From JADJPL01 sp049315745 (GTDB lineage: Bacteria; Bacteroidota; Bacteroidia; Chitinophagales; Saprospiraceae): a stretch of DNA of 33,265 nt. A program made the position numbers and the translations under genes. The stretch lies in contig JBMOJO010000013.1 of assembly GCA_049315745.1 (NCBI GenBank), forward strand, positions 1 to 33,265. The letters run 5' to 3'. This document shows, one piece after another, positions 16,303 to 22,778 of the stretch (position 1 is the first letter of the stretch; every line of letters begins with the position of its first letter). Under the pieces are notes generated by a model. It did not search any database and had not been told where the DNA came from. It saw only the letters and a list, made by a program, of their open reading frames with translations.

Positions 16303-16857
16303 TTATTTTTCTTCACCGAAGGCAGTTGGTTCTGCTTCTGAAAGCACCATTGGGATTTCTTCCTTAATGGATTTTTTCAAGGCAACAGGGAGGTCTTCAC
16401 TGTATGGCCTGCCATATTTTCTGCGCGACGTTTCGTCCCAAAGTTCGTTGTACGCTCCTTTCAGCTCATTATAAACCGCGAGGTAAGTTTTATAATTCGT
16501 ACCGCGGTCGTTTTTGAGCATAATCAGGGCCTTGCTTGGCCGTTCGGCATAGTCTTCACGCTGGGTCGGATTGGAAATGAATTCCTTGGCGTTCATCCGT
16601 AGCTCGTCAATGCGCATTGGCTGCCCTCTTACAAGAAGCTGGTTTTGTGCATTGACAAGAACGGAATAAACGTTGCGGGTTTTCAATTTTGTGATATCCG
16701 GCTCTTCTTCAGACCATGGCGGCAACTTTACGGTAATCCCCTTATCTTCCACGATAGTCGTGGTGACCAGGAAGAATATGAGCAGGAGAAAAGCAATGTC
16801 GGCCATTGATCCGGCATTGATTTCATTGCTCATCCTTTCTCTAATTTTCTTAGCCAT
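16303..16857 (-). CDS. exbD: ExbD/TolR-family biopolymer transport protein (proximal copy)
   Basis: ExbD-type protein of 184 aa. The cytoplasmic N terminus KKIRERMSNEINAGSMAD leads into the single helix (about 20-37, IAFLLLIFFLVTTTI), with D20 as the conserved membrane Asp. The periplasmic domain is longer than in the neighbouring copy and includes a charged stretch (EDYAERPSKALIMLKNDRG) and the C-terminal KKSIKEEIPMVLSEAEPTAF. The two ExbD copies differ clearly and may form mixed dimers inside one ExbB ring (inference). Only 8 nt separates it from the upstream 157 aa membrane protein gene. Confidence 0.93.
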   Translation of the reverse strand: MAKKIRERMSNEINAGSMADIAFLLLIFFLVTTTIVEDKGITVKLPPWSEEEPDITKLKTRNVYSVLVNAQNQLLVRGQPMRIDELRMNAKEFISNPTQREDYAERPSKALIMLKNDRGTNYKTYLAVYNELKGAYNELWDETSRRKYGRPYSEDLPVALKKSIKEEIPMVLSEAEPTAFGEEK

Positions 16858-16865
16858 AGTTCGCG

Positions 16866-17339
16866 TTATTTAAAAAAGTTACGGACTTCAGCAAGGATGA
16901 AAGTACCGAAGGCGGCAACGCACATAATGATGGAAGCGGTGACACCGGCGCTGATGAATTTTAATTCGCCGGAAGAAATACCTCCGACCTTGTCCACTGC
17001 TTTGGCAATTTCACCGGTAGCCTCTCCGCTTGAGGTCATGTAGGCGATGATAAAAACGAGGGCAAGCGCACCGAAACCAATCAATCCTTTCATTGATTTC
17101 TTGAAATTGCCGAAAATGTGGTAAACCCCGAACCCGACCATTGCGACAGTGGTTGCTACGATCAGGAAAATAGAGGCGTTAAGGCCAAAATTGAAAATAT
17201 TAGTGTTTATCTGTTCCTCTTTGGAAAGTTCTCTGAAATCGCCAATTCCAAGATTTACAATTACAAGGAAAATAACGATTATCAACATACCGATCCCAAA
17301 GGCCAGACGTTGACCGTTAAGAGCTAGGAATTTATACAT
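16866..17339 (-). CDS. Conserved small membrane protein of the exbB-exbD operon
   Basis: Unrecognised protein of 157 aa with four hydrophobic segments (about 12-30, 52-72, 83-100 and 130-152) separated by short polar loops; one loop carries the charged run RELSKEEQINTN and another SSGEATGEIAKAVDKVGG. It is placed between exbB (20 nt upstream) and exbD (8 nt downstream), with tight spacing throughout, so it is very likely a component or assembly factor of this ExbB/D complex. Similar uncharacterised proteins occupy this slot in related Bacteroidota operons as far as I recall. I cannot name a domain. Confidence 0.82.
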   Translation of the reverse strand: MYKFLALNGQRLAFGIGMLIIVIFLVIVNLGIGDFRELSKEEQINTNIFNFGLNASIFLIVATTVAMVGFGVYHIFGNFKKSMKGLIGFGALALVFIIAYMTSSGEATGEIAKAVDKVGGISSGELKFISAGVTASIIMCVAAFGTFILAEVRNFFK

Positions 17340-17359
17340 AGCAATAGGTTTCTGAATCG

Positions 17360-18178
17360 TTATTGTTTGAATACATTATTGTCCACCATTACATCAACCA
17401 TAGCGATTGAAGCATCTTCCATCTTGTTGACGATGCCGTCAATTTTGCTCACGATGTAGTTGTAGAAAATCTGAAGGATGATAGCCGTGATCAGACCGAA
17501 TACGGTAGTAAGAAGGGCAACTTTGATACCACCGGCAACTACCGTAGGAGAAAGGTCACCGACTGCCTCGATACGGTCGAAGGCCTGGACCATACCGATA
17601 ACCGTTCCAAGGAACCCAAGCATCGGTGCAAGGGCGATGAAGAGCGAAATCCAAACAAGACCGCGTTCCAGAAGGCCCATTTGGACGCCACCGTAAGCTA
17701 CGATGGATTTCTCGACGGCATCCGGACCTTTACCTGCACTCTTTAGACCTTCGAACAGGATACTTGCGGTGGGGCCAGGAGTGGATTTGCACACTTCCAT
17801 GGCACCTTCCATGTCCCCTGACTTCAGTCGCTCGTCTATACGGGAAAGTAATTTATCCGTATTGGTAGAAGCAATGTTGAGGGTAATGATGCGCTCGATA
17901 GCAAAGGCAAGACCCAGCACCAGGGTAATCAGAATGGAGGTCATGAACTCCCATCCTCCGTCAATAAAGTACTTCTTCAGTAACTGGTAGCCAGACATCT
18001 CAGGCATCGCCACTTCGGCAGGTGCTGCTGCAGGTGCAGCTTCCTCTGCTGGTGCCGCCTCTTCAACCTGCTCGGTGGCAGCAGTATCTTGTGTAGCAGG
18101 TTCGTCCTGGGCGTGTACACCATTGACAGAAAAAACAGTCATGCAGGCCAGGAAAAGTAAAGCAAGCAAATTACGCAT
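17360..18178 (-). CDS. exbB: MotA/TolQ/ExbB proton channel family protein
   Basis: ExbB-type subunit of 272 aa from the ATG at 18178 (a TTG nine bases upstream is also in frame). It has a signal-like N terminus (MRNLLALLFLACMTV, to VHAQ), then an Ala/Pro/Glu-rich low-complexity segment (about 25-60). Three transmembrane helices follow: FMTSILITLVLGLAFAIE, VWISLFIALAPMLGFLGTV and LLTTVFGLITAIILQIFYN. The segment APMLGFLGTVIGMVQAF is the family hallmark. The pentamer surrounds an ExbD dimer and conducts protons. First gene of the four-gene exb operon. tRNA-Ser lies 60 nt upstream on the same strand with no terminator visible between, so its promoter may contribute to expression. Confidence 0.95.
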   Translation of the reverse strand: MRNLLALLFLACMTVFSVNGVHAQDEPATQDTAATEQVEEAAPAEEAAPAAAPAEVAMPEMSGYQLLKKYFIDGGWEFMTSILITLVLGLAFAIERIITLNIASTNTDKLLSRIDERLKSGDMEGAMEVCKSTPGPTASILFEGLKSAGKGPDAVEKSIVAYGGVQMGLLERGLVWISLFIALAPMLGFLGTVIGMVQAFDRIEAVGDLSPTVVAGGIKVALLTTVFGLITAIILQIFYNYIVSKIDGIVNKMEDASIAMVDVMVDNNVFKQ

Positions 18179-18238
18179 GGTTAACAAGGTTTTACGAATA
18201 ATTTTGAACGAAATAATTTACAAATCCGTGTTTTCTTG

Positions 18239-18326
18239 CGGAGAGGGCGGGATTCGAACCCGCGATACCCTTTTGGGGCATACACGCTTTCCAGGCGTGC
18301 CTCTTCAACCACTCGAGCACCTCTCC
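18239..18326 (-). tRNA. tRNA-Ser (anticodon GGA)
   Basis: An 88 nt class II tRNA on the minus strand. The acceptor stem GGAGAGG pairs with CCTCTCC, and the discriminator is G, as expected for serine. The anticodon stem CACGC/GCGTG encloses the loop CTGGAAA with anticodon GGA, which reads UCC and UCU. A long variable arm (around CCCCAAAAGGG) and the T arm GGGTTCGAATCCC are clear. The 3' CCA is not encoded. It has its own promoter at 18346-18375 and lies just upstream of exbB. Confidence 0.96.
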
Positions 18327-18345
18327 CTAAAAAACACACGCCCGG

Positions 18346-18375
18346 CAAAAATAAAGATTCGCTTTCTTTATCCAA
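18346..18375 (-). promoter_or_regulatory. tRNA-Ser promoter, Bacteroidota type
   Basis: On the minus strand TTGG (18375-18372) precedes TATTTTTG (18353-18346) by 18 nt. Transcription would start near 18339, about 13 nt ahead of the tRNA. Together with the sucA, rplU and ruvX promoters it supports the TTGG/TAnnTTTG pattern used by this genome's main sigma factor. Confidence 0.65.
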
Positions 18376-18545
18376 GACGAAGCGGGACAAAATTTGCAAA
18401 AAGATATAAGAATTCAAAATTTTTTCGGATTCGCGTAAGGCCAAGCTGCTTTTTTTAGAAATTTAACGACGAATGCCTCGAAAATTAACTTGTTTGGTAC
18501 CCTCGCCGGTCCGATTGCCACCGTCTGCACCCGCGGGTTAAAAGC

Positions 18546-19322
18546 TTAGGATAGCTCGACCCTGAATAATGCTTTTGCGGTTTGGGCGGTCTGCCAGCCA
18601 ATCTGTTCCGGTGTGGTTTCGTATATCCTGGAAAGCTGCCCGGCAACATAGGCAACGTAGGCACTTTCATTGCGCTTGCCCCGGAACGGTACAGGGCTTA
18701 GATAGGGCGCATCGGTCTCCAGGACCAGACTGGAGAGCGGTACCGTTTTGAGCACTTCCTCGAGCCCAGACTTCTTATAGGTCAACACTCCTCCAATTCC
18801 AAGCAGGAAGCCCAGCTCCACGATACGTGCTGCCTGCCCGGCGCTGCCGGAGAAACAATGAAAGATCCCCCTGAGCTTTGACCCGGAAATGGGCTGCAGT
18901 AAATCGAGGATGATGTCCAAAGATTCCCGGGCGTGTATGACGATGGGCAGGTCGAGCTCCACCGCCCAGGCTGCCTGAAGCAGAAATGCCTCTTCCTGTT
19001 GCGTGCGGTAGGTCTTGTCCCAATAAAGGTCAATACCGATTTCTCCAACCGCGCAAAAGTGCCGGCGATTGAGCCAGTCGCGTACAATTGCAAGCTCGTC
19101 CCGGTAGTTCTCACCAACCGAACAGGGATGTAGCCCCATCATGGCAAAACAAACCCCGGGATAGGCCGCCTCGAGCGCCAGCATTGGCGCGATCGAGGCG
19201 CTGTCCACATTCGGCAGGAAAATCGCGCGGACGCCCGATTCGGCTGCCCGGCCAATGACATCGGCCCTGTCCCCGTTAAATTCATCCGCATATAAATGTG
19301 CATGCGTATCTATGAGTTCCAT
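18546..19322 (-). CDS. TatD-family metal-dependent hydrolase (DNase)
   Basis: Cytoplasmic TIM-barrel hydrolase of 258 aa. Metal-binding motifs are in order: DTHAHLYADEF (H7, H9), GEIGIDLYWD, PIVIHARES, FHCFSGS and the C-terminal LETDAPYLSPVPFRGKRNE. TatD enzymes are divalent-metal DNases, often 3' exonucleases linked to DNA repair or degradation, and some act as D-aminoacyl-tRNA deacylases. The start MELIDTHAH is standard. It is divergent from the RNase H gene, with 33 nt between the two starts. Confidence 0.94.
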   Translation of the reverse strand: MELIDTHAHLYADEFNGDRADVIGRAAESGVRAIFLPNVDSASIAPMLALEAAYPGVCFAMMGLHPCSVGENYRDELAIVRDWLNRRHFCAVGEIGIDLYWDKTYRTQQEEAFLLQAAWAVELDLPIVIHARESLDIILDLLQPISGSKLRGIFHCFSGSAGQAARIVELGFLLGIGGVLTYKKSGLEEVLKTVPLSSLVLETDAPYLSPVPFRGKRNESAYVAYVAGQLSRIYETTPEQIGWQTAQTAKALFRVELS

Positions 19323-19355
19323 ATCATTTTGTCCTTACCTTTGAAAAAAAATCTT

Positions 19356-19994
19356 ATGGCCGTCGCGAAGCATAAATATTACGTTGTTTGGAAAGGGGCT
19401 TCTACCGGGGTATTTCGCTCCTGGGCGGAATGCAAGGCCCTGGTCGCCGGTTTTCCGGGTGCGCGATATAAGGCATTCCCTACGCTGCAAGCAGCAGAAG
19501 CGGCTTTCAAAGCCGGCCCCGGGCTGCCTTCAACGGCAGGGCAGGGAAAGAAAAAGACCCCTGAACCGGACAGGCCCGCTACGAAACGCTTTGACCCCAA
19601 TGGAATTTGTGTAGATGCCGCTTGCAGCGGTAATCCCGGTCCGATGGAATACCAGGGCATGCTCATACGGGACAAAACACTGCTGTTTCACAAGAAATTC
19701 CAAAAAGGCACCAACAATATCGGGGAATTCCTCGCCATCGTCCATGCGCTCGCCTACCTCAAGCAACGCGGTGCGTCTGAAACGCCCATATATTCCGATT
19801 CGGCAATCGCACTGAAGTGGGTAGCGGCAAAAAAATGTAAAACCCAACTTCCGGAAGGCCCGGAAACCCGTGAGTTGCTCGATCTGATCCACAGGGCCGA
19901 GGACTGGCTTGCCGGAAATACCTTTAGCAATCCACTACTGAAATGGGAGACCGACCGTTGGGGCGAAATCCCTGCAGATTTTGGGCGAAAATAG
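19356..19994 (+). CDS. Ribonuclease H with N-terminal viroplasmin-like domain
   Basis: Type 1 RNase H of 212 aa, which cleaves RNA in RNA:DNA hybrids (R-loops, Okazaki primers). The N-terminal 50 residues (KYYVVWKGASTGVFRSWAEC, ARYKAFPTLQAAEAAF) form the small caulimovirus/RHH-like hybrid-binding domain. A Lys/Pro linker leads to the catalytic domain with VDAACSGNPGP (first Asp), NNIGEFLAIVHAL (Glu) and IYSDSAIALKWV (Asp). The ATG at 19356 gives the canonical MAVAKHKYYVVW start; the upstream in-frame extension is rejected. A -7-like TACCTTTG lies at 19336-19343, only 12 nt before the ATG, so the leader would be very short, and no -33 box is seen. Converges with def across 29 nt. Confidence 0.93.
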   Translation: MAVAKHKYYVVWKGASTGVFRSWAECKALVAGFPGARYKAFPTLQAAEAAFKAGPGLPSTAGQGKKKTPEPDRPATKRFDPNGICVDAACSGNPGPMEYQGMLIRDKTLLFHKKFQKGTNNIGEFLAIVHALAYLKQRGASETPIYSDSAIALKWVAAKKCKTQLPEGPETRELLDLIHRAEDWLAGNTFSNPLLKWETDRWGEIPADFGRK

Positions 19995-20023
19995 ACCCGA
20001 TACGACCCCGACCATGCAGCAGC

Positions 20024-20578
20024 TCAGGCAAATTTCATCCGGTATTCCGCCTTGACCTTTCCTCTACGGATATTCTCCAGGCGGTTACGGATCATAGTTT
20101 TTTTGACCGGGCTCAGATGCTCGATAAAGAGGATACCCTCGATATGGTCATATTCGTGCTGGATTACCCTGGCAGTGATCCCCGAATAGACTTCCTCCTG
20201 TTCGTTGAATGATTCATCGAGGTAGCGGATGCGCAACTGTGCGGGCCTGCTCACCTCCCCGCGCACGTCGGGGATGCTCAGGCAGCCCTCTTCATACACC
20301 CAGTTTTCTCCCCATTGTTCGAGGATTTGTGCATTGATAAACACCTTTTTGATTGGTTGGCCTACCTGCTTGCCCTTTTCCTCCATCTGGCAGGTATCCA
20401 CCATGAACAAGCGGATAGATACACCCACCTGAGGAGCGGCGAGCCCCACACCGTCGGCATGATAGAGGGTTTCCCACATGTCCTCGATCAATTGGTCGAG
20501 CCCGGGATACGCCGGATCAATATTTACAGCCTTTTGACGGAGTACCGGATGGCCAAAAGCAAAAATGGAGCGCTTCAT
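20024..20578 (-). CDS. def: Peptide deformylase
   Basis: Removes the N-formyl group from newly made proteins. The 184 aa length is typical. All three motifs are present: GVGLAAPQ (43-50), EEGCLSIP (96-103) and QHEYDHIEG (140-148). The metal ligands are C99, H141 and H145, and the catalytic Glu is E142. It follows ruvX after 13 nt on the same strand, so the two are probably cotranscribed from the promoter at 21128-21157. No methionyl-tRNA formyltransferase gene is nearby. Confidence 0.97.
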   Translation of the reverse strand: MKRSIFAFGHPVLRQKAVNIDPAYPGLDQLIEDMWETLYHADGVGLAAPQVGVSIRLFMVDTCQMEEKGKQVGQPIKKVFINAQILEQWGENWVYEEGCLSIPDVRGEVSRPAQLRIRYLDESFNEQEEVYSGITARVIQHEYDHIEGILFIEHLSPVKKTMIRNRLENIRRGKVKAEYRMKFA

Positions 20579-20591
20579 GATCGTCAGTATA

Positions 20592-21005
20592 TTAACGGCT
20601 TTGTTCGAGATAATCCTGCAGGATGAGCACTGCGCTCACTTTGTCCACCAGGCCTTTGTCACGTCTTTTTTTTCTGGACGGAATCGCCTGCAGGATGATT
20701 TTTTTTGCTTCTTCCGAGGTATATCGCTCGTCGTGCAGGGCAATCTGAATACCCTGGAACTGTATCGCAAGTTTTCGGGCAAATTCGGCTACTGCCCCGG
20801 CCAGCTGCGCCGGGTTCCCATCAGGGTACTTGGGATCGCCGATGACAATCGTTTCCACAGGTTCCAGGGCGATGTAGGCTTTGAGCACTTCAAAGATTTG
20901 TTCCGTCGGGTAAGTCCCGACCGGTCCGGCAATAATCTTTAAGGGGTCAGTTACCGCAACTCCCGTCCGCTTCGTCCCAAAATCTATTGCCAGAATCCTC
21001 GCCAT
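20592..21005 (-). CDS. ruvX: YqgF/RuvX family nuclease (pre-16S rRNA / Holliday junction)
   Basis: RNase H-fold protein of 137 aa. The first acidic residue is D7 in ILAIDFGTKRTGVAV, the second lies in ALHDERYTSEEA, and the third in KVSAVLILQDYL. The family is implicated in 5' end maturation of 16S rRNA and is also described as a putative Holliday junction resolvase. It is first in a two-gene unit with def. A promoter about 115 nt upstream of the ATG implies a fairly long leader with no gene in it. Confidence 0.94.
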   Translation of the reverse strand: MARILAIDFGTKRTGVAVTDPLKIIAGPVGTYPTEQIFEVLKAYIALEPVETIVIGDPKYPDGNPAQLAGAVAEFARKLAIQFQGIQIALHDERYTSEEAKKIILQAIPSRKKRRDKGLVDKVSAVLILQDYLEQSR

Positions 21006-21127
21006 TTCGTATGCTTTTGATTTCTGTGTTTAACTGCAGAGATAAGCCGCCTAACCTGCCGCCGGGCAAACCTAAGTGAAGCCACGGGGATTATAATTTT
21101 GCGGTTGTCATGCTTTAACAAGCGGCG

Positions 21128-21157
21128 CAAAGATAAAGTTTCTCCCTGTTTTACCAA
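21128..21157 (-). promoter_or_regulatory. ruvX-def promoter, Bacteroidota type
   Basis: On the minus strand TTGG (21157-21154) is followed after 18 nt by TATCTTTG (21135-21128), the same -7 box as at rplU. The predicted start near 21121 leaves a leader of about 115 nt before the ruvX ATG, in which I see no riboswitch or small gene. Confidence 0.6.
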
Positions 21158-21201
21158 GGCTGCTTTTTGAGGGTTAGCCCGTATCCGGTGGTGGCGTGTG
21201 G

Positions 21202-21231
21202 AAAAGGGAGGACGCACGAGAGGCGTCCTCC
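21202..21231 (-). terminator. Intrinsic terminator of the glucosaminidase gene
   Basis: On the minus strand the stem GGAGGACGC pairs with GCGTCCTCC (9 bp, 7 nt loop) and is followed by CTTTTCC, a short U tract. It lies about 45 nt beyond the stop codon at 21275 and upstream of the ruvX promoter, cleanly separating the two units. Confidence 0.75.
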
Positions 21232-21274
21232 TTGTGATATATAACCAATCAGGAAAGGAAAGGCAGGGATGTTG

Positions 21275-22060
21275 CTATTCGTCGAGCGTATAGAGGTGGT
21301 ATTTTTCAATAATGCCCACAAGGGTTTGGGAATAGCGCCTTTGATGGCTGTAGTCCGCTTTTTGCAGCGCCCGCGCCCAGCGCTTGTAGTCTTTGCCATT
21401 CTGCAGCAATTCAGGGTGTTTGCGGGCGATCCATAGGCTGTGCGCCCGCCAGTTTTCCCAGGCACTCGGATATGCCCTGTCGGAGAAAGGGCGGCCAAAG
21501 TGATTGTTGTTTTCCAAAGCAGCGGGGTGTTCTCCCGCCCAGCTTTCGCTGATGGCTTGGGCCATTTGCACACTCGCCGGGATACCAAATTTTTGGGATT
21601 CCAACCGCGAAATTTTGTAAAAACGCCGGATGTAGGCGCGTACTTTCGCGTCTTCCAGTTGCCGGACTGACGCGCTGCGGAAATAAGACCCGTCTGTTGA
21701 CTGCCGGGAGACGGCCTGCACCATTCCTAATTCCTCCCCGGAATTGTTTGACGATGAAAAAATTCCACTGATCAGACTGCCTGCACCGTCTTTCCCGAAA
21801 ACATAAAGGAATGCGATGACGAGTACGGAGAGCCGTACCCAGGTTTTTTGCCGCAGCCTCGCAAGCTGAAGCTGCCGGAAAAAAACATGGTACCTGATGG
21901 CTATCCATATCTGCTGGAGGCCAAGCAAAAACCTCCTGCCTGCTTTGAACAGGGAAAACCCTTCAGGATCCCGGATGGGCCGGGACAGCGGTCCGGGCCC
22001 GCTGTCATGATGCCCTGATGGGCCGTTTCGCCCGGCCCGGTGATGGCTGTTCGTTTTCAT
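21275..22060 (-). CDS. Membrane-anchored glucosaminidase (FlgJ/Mannosyl-glycoprotein endo-beta-N-acetylglucosaminidase type)
   Basis: Predicted peptidoglycan hydrolase of 261 aa from the ATG at 22060; the frame extends 15 codons upstream only from a TTG. The cytoplasmic N terminus is basic, one transmembrane helix follows (WVRLSVLVIAFLYVFG), then a Ser/Asn-rich linker. The C-terminal ~145 residues form the glucosaminidase domain: ASVQMAQAISESWAGEHPAA with the catalytic-position Glu, ENNNHFG, AYPSAWENWRAHS and YKRWARALQKADYSH. The enzyme would trim glycan strands on the periplasmic side. A -7-like TATATTTG lies on the minus strand at 22160-22153 with no clear -33 box. Confidence 0.85.
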   Translation of the reverse strand: MKTNSHHRAGRNGPSGHHDSGPGPLSRPIRDPEGFSLFKAGRRFLLGLQQIWIAIRYHVFFRQLQLARLRQKTWVRLSVLVIAFLYVFGKDGAGSLISGIFSSSNNSGEELGMVQAVSRQSTDGSYFRSASVRQLEDAKVRAYIRRFYKISRLESQKFGIPASVQMAQAISESWAGEHPAALENNNHFGRPFSDRAYPSAWENWRAHSLWIARKHPELLQNGKDYKRWARALQKADYSHQRRYSQTLVGIIEKYHLYTLDE

Positions 22061-22280
22061 AGTAACGTTTTTAATTGCCGGTGATCGTTTTATCACAAAG
22101 GCCAAGAGTTTTTGACTGCGGAACGGTCTGCTTTTGCGTCCCGTTCACGGAACAAATATAAAACAAATCATTTTAAAAAAAAATAAAAAAACAAAAATTG
22201 TTTGATTTTTATTTGAAAATCGGAAGGATGGGACTTTCTACCTGCGGCATTAAGCGCCGGCCACGGAGTTTCCGGCCCCC

Positions 22281-22399
22281 GGGGTTATGTAAAAAGTGAT
22301 ATGCCGACTTCGGCGGCAGAATATCATTCTGAGAGACACATCATTTTTGAAATTTCGCGAAGCGAAATTTCAAAAATGATGTGTCTCTCAAAAGATAAT
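22281..22399. repeat. Structured palindromic element, copy C (right end lost)
   Basis: It starts GGGGTTATGTAAAAAG and carries the type 2 hairpin (GCCGACTTCGGCGGC, 22303-22317). The central palindrome is perfect, with 28 bp arms (22331-22358 and 22362-22389) and loop GAA. After AAAAGATAAT it is cut off where copy D begins, so its type 1 hairpin and right inverted end are absent. Its arms differ from copy B at six positions, each with the matching change in the opposite arm. Confidence 0.88.
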
Positions 22400-22559
22400 G
22401 GGGTTGTGCAAAAAGGTTTTTGCCGACTTCGGCGGCAGAATATTCTTCTGATAGACACGTCATTTTCACAATTTCGCAAATCGAAATTGTGAAAATGACG
22501 TGTCTATCAAAACATAATTTGGCGCGAAGCGCCATGAAAAGACTTTTTACACAACCCCC
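22400..22559. repeat. Structured palindromic element, copy D (complete)
   Basis: Complete unit in the opposite orientation to copy B: inverted end GGGGTTGTGCAAAAAGG, type 2 hairpin (22422-22436), perfect central palindrome with 27 bp arms (22450-22476 and 22482-22508) and loop CAAAT, type 1 hairpin GGCGCGAAGCGCC (22521-22533), and the right inverted end finishing near 22559. The ends match at 19 of 22 positions. It lies between the divergent glucosaminidase and DUF255 genes. Confidence 0.9.
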
Positions 22560-22610
22560 GAAGCGCATATTCTGCCGCCGCAGGCGGCAAAAGATTTTTT
22601 GCACAACACC
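22560..22610. repeat. Partial structured element following copy D
   Basis: Holds CGAAGCGC, then the type 2 hairpin (GCCGCCGCAGGCGGC, 22574-22588) and an inverted end AAAAAGATTTTTTGCACAAC read in part. The central palindrome is missing. It could be the far end of an older element that was split by copy D, or a deleted tandem copy. Confidence 0.7.
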
Positions 22611-22778
22611 AGGCCCGTTTGGGAAATAAAATTTTCCGTTGCGGGGATTTGGTCAACAGTTTCAGATTTTTGGGGTTTATTAGACTTGACACATGCGTTT
22701 GCTCCGATAGAACAGTGGATTGTTGAGCGTCGTCCTGCCCAATGCAATCGGTAAAATATTTTTAGTCGTCAAAAATTC

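Noticed and set aside
18480..18545. Possible second tRNA or small RNA next to tRNA-Ser
   Set aside because: GC-rich, but no acceptor, anticodon or T arm can be drawn.
20984..21217. Minus-strand frame of 77 codons upstream of ruvX
   Set aside because: It overlaps the ruvX start, its promoter and the neighbouring terminator, and has no recognisable features.
22281..22610. CRISPR array
   Set aside because: The repeats are long inverted structures of about 160 bp without regular short repeats and unique spacers, and no cas genes are present.
22301..22629. Short frames across the structured elements giving similar peptides (for example RHVIFTIS..EIVKMTCLSK) at several loci
   Set aside because: The peptides recur because the DNA palindrome recurs; they appear on both strands, and the differences between copies follow base pairing rather than codon positions.
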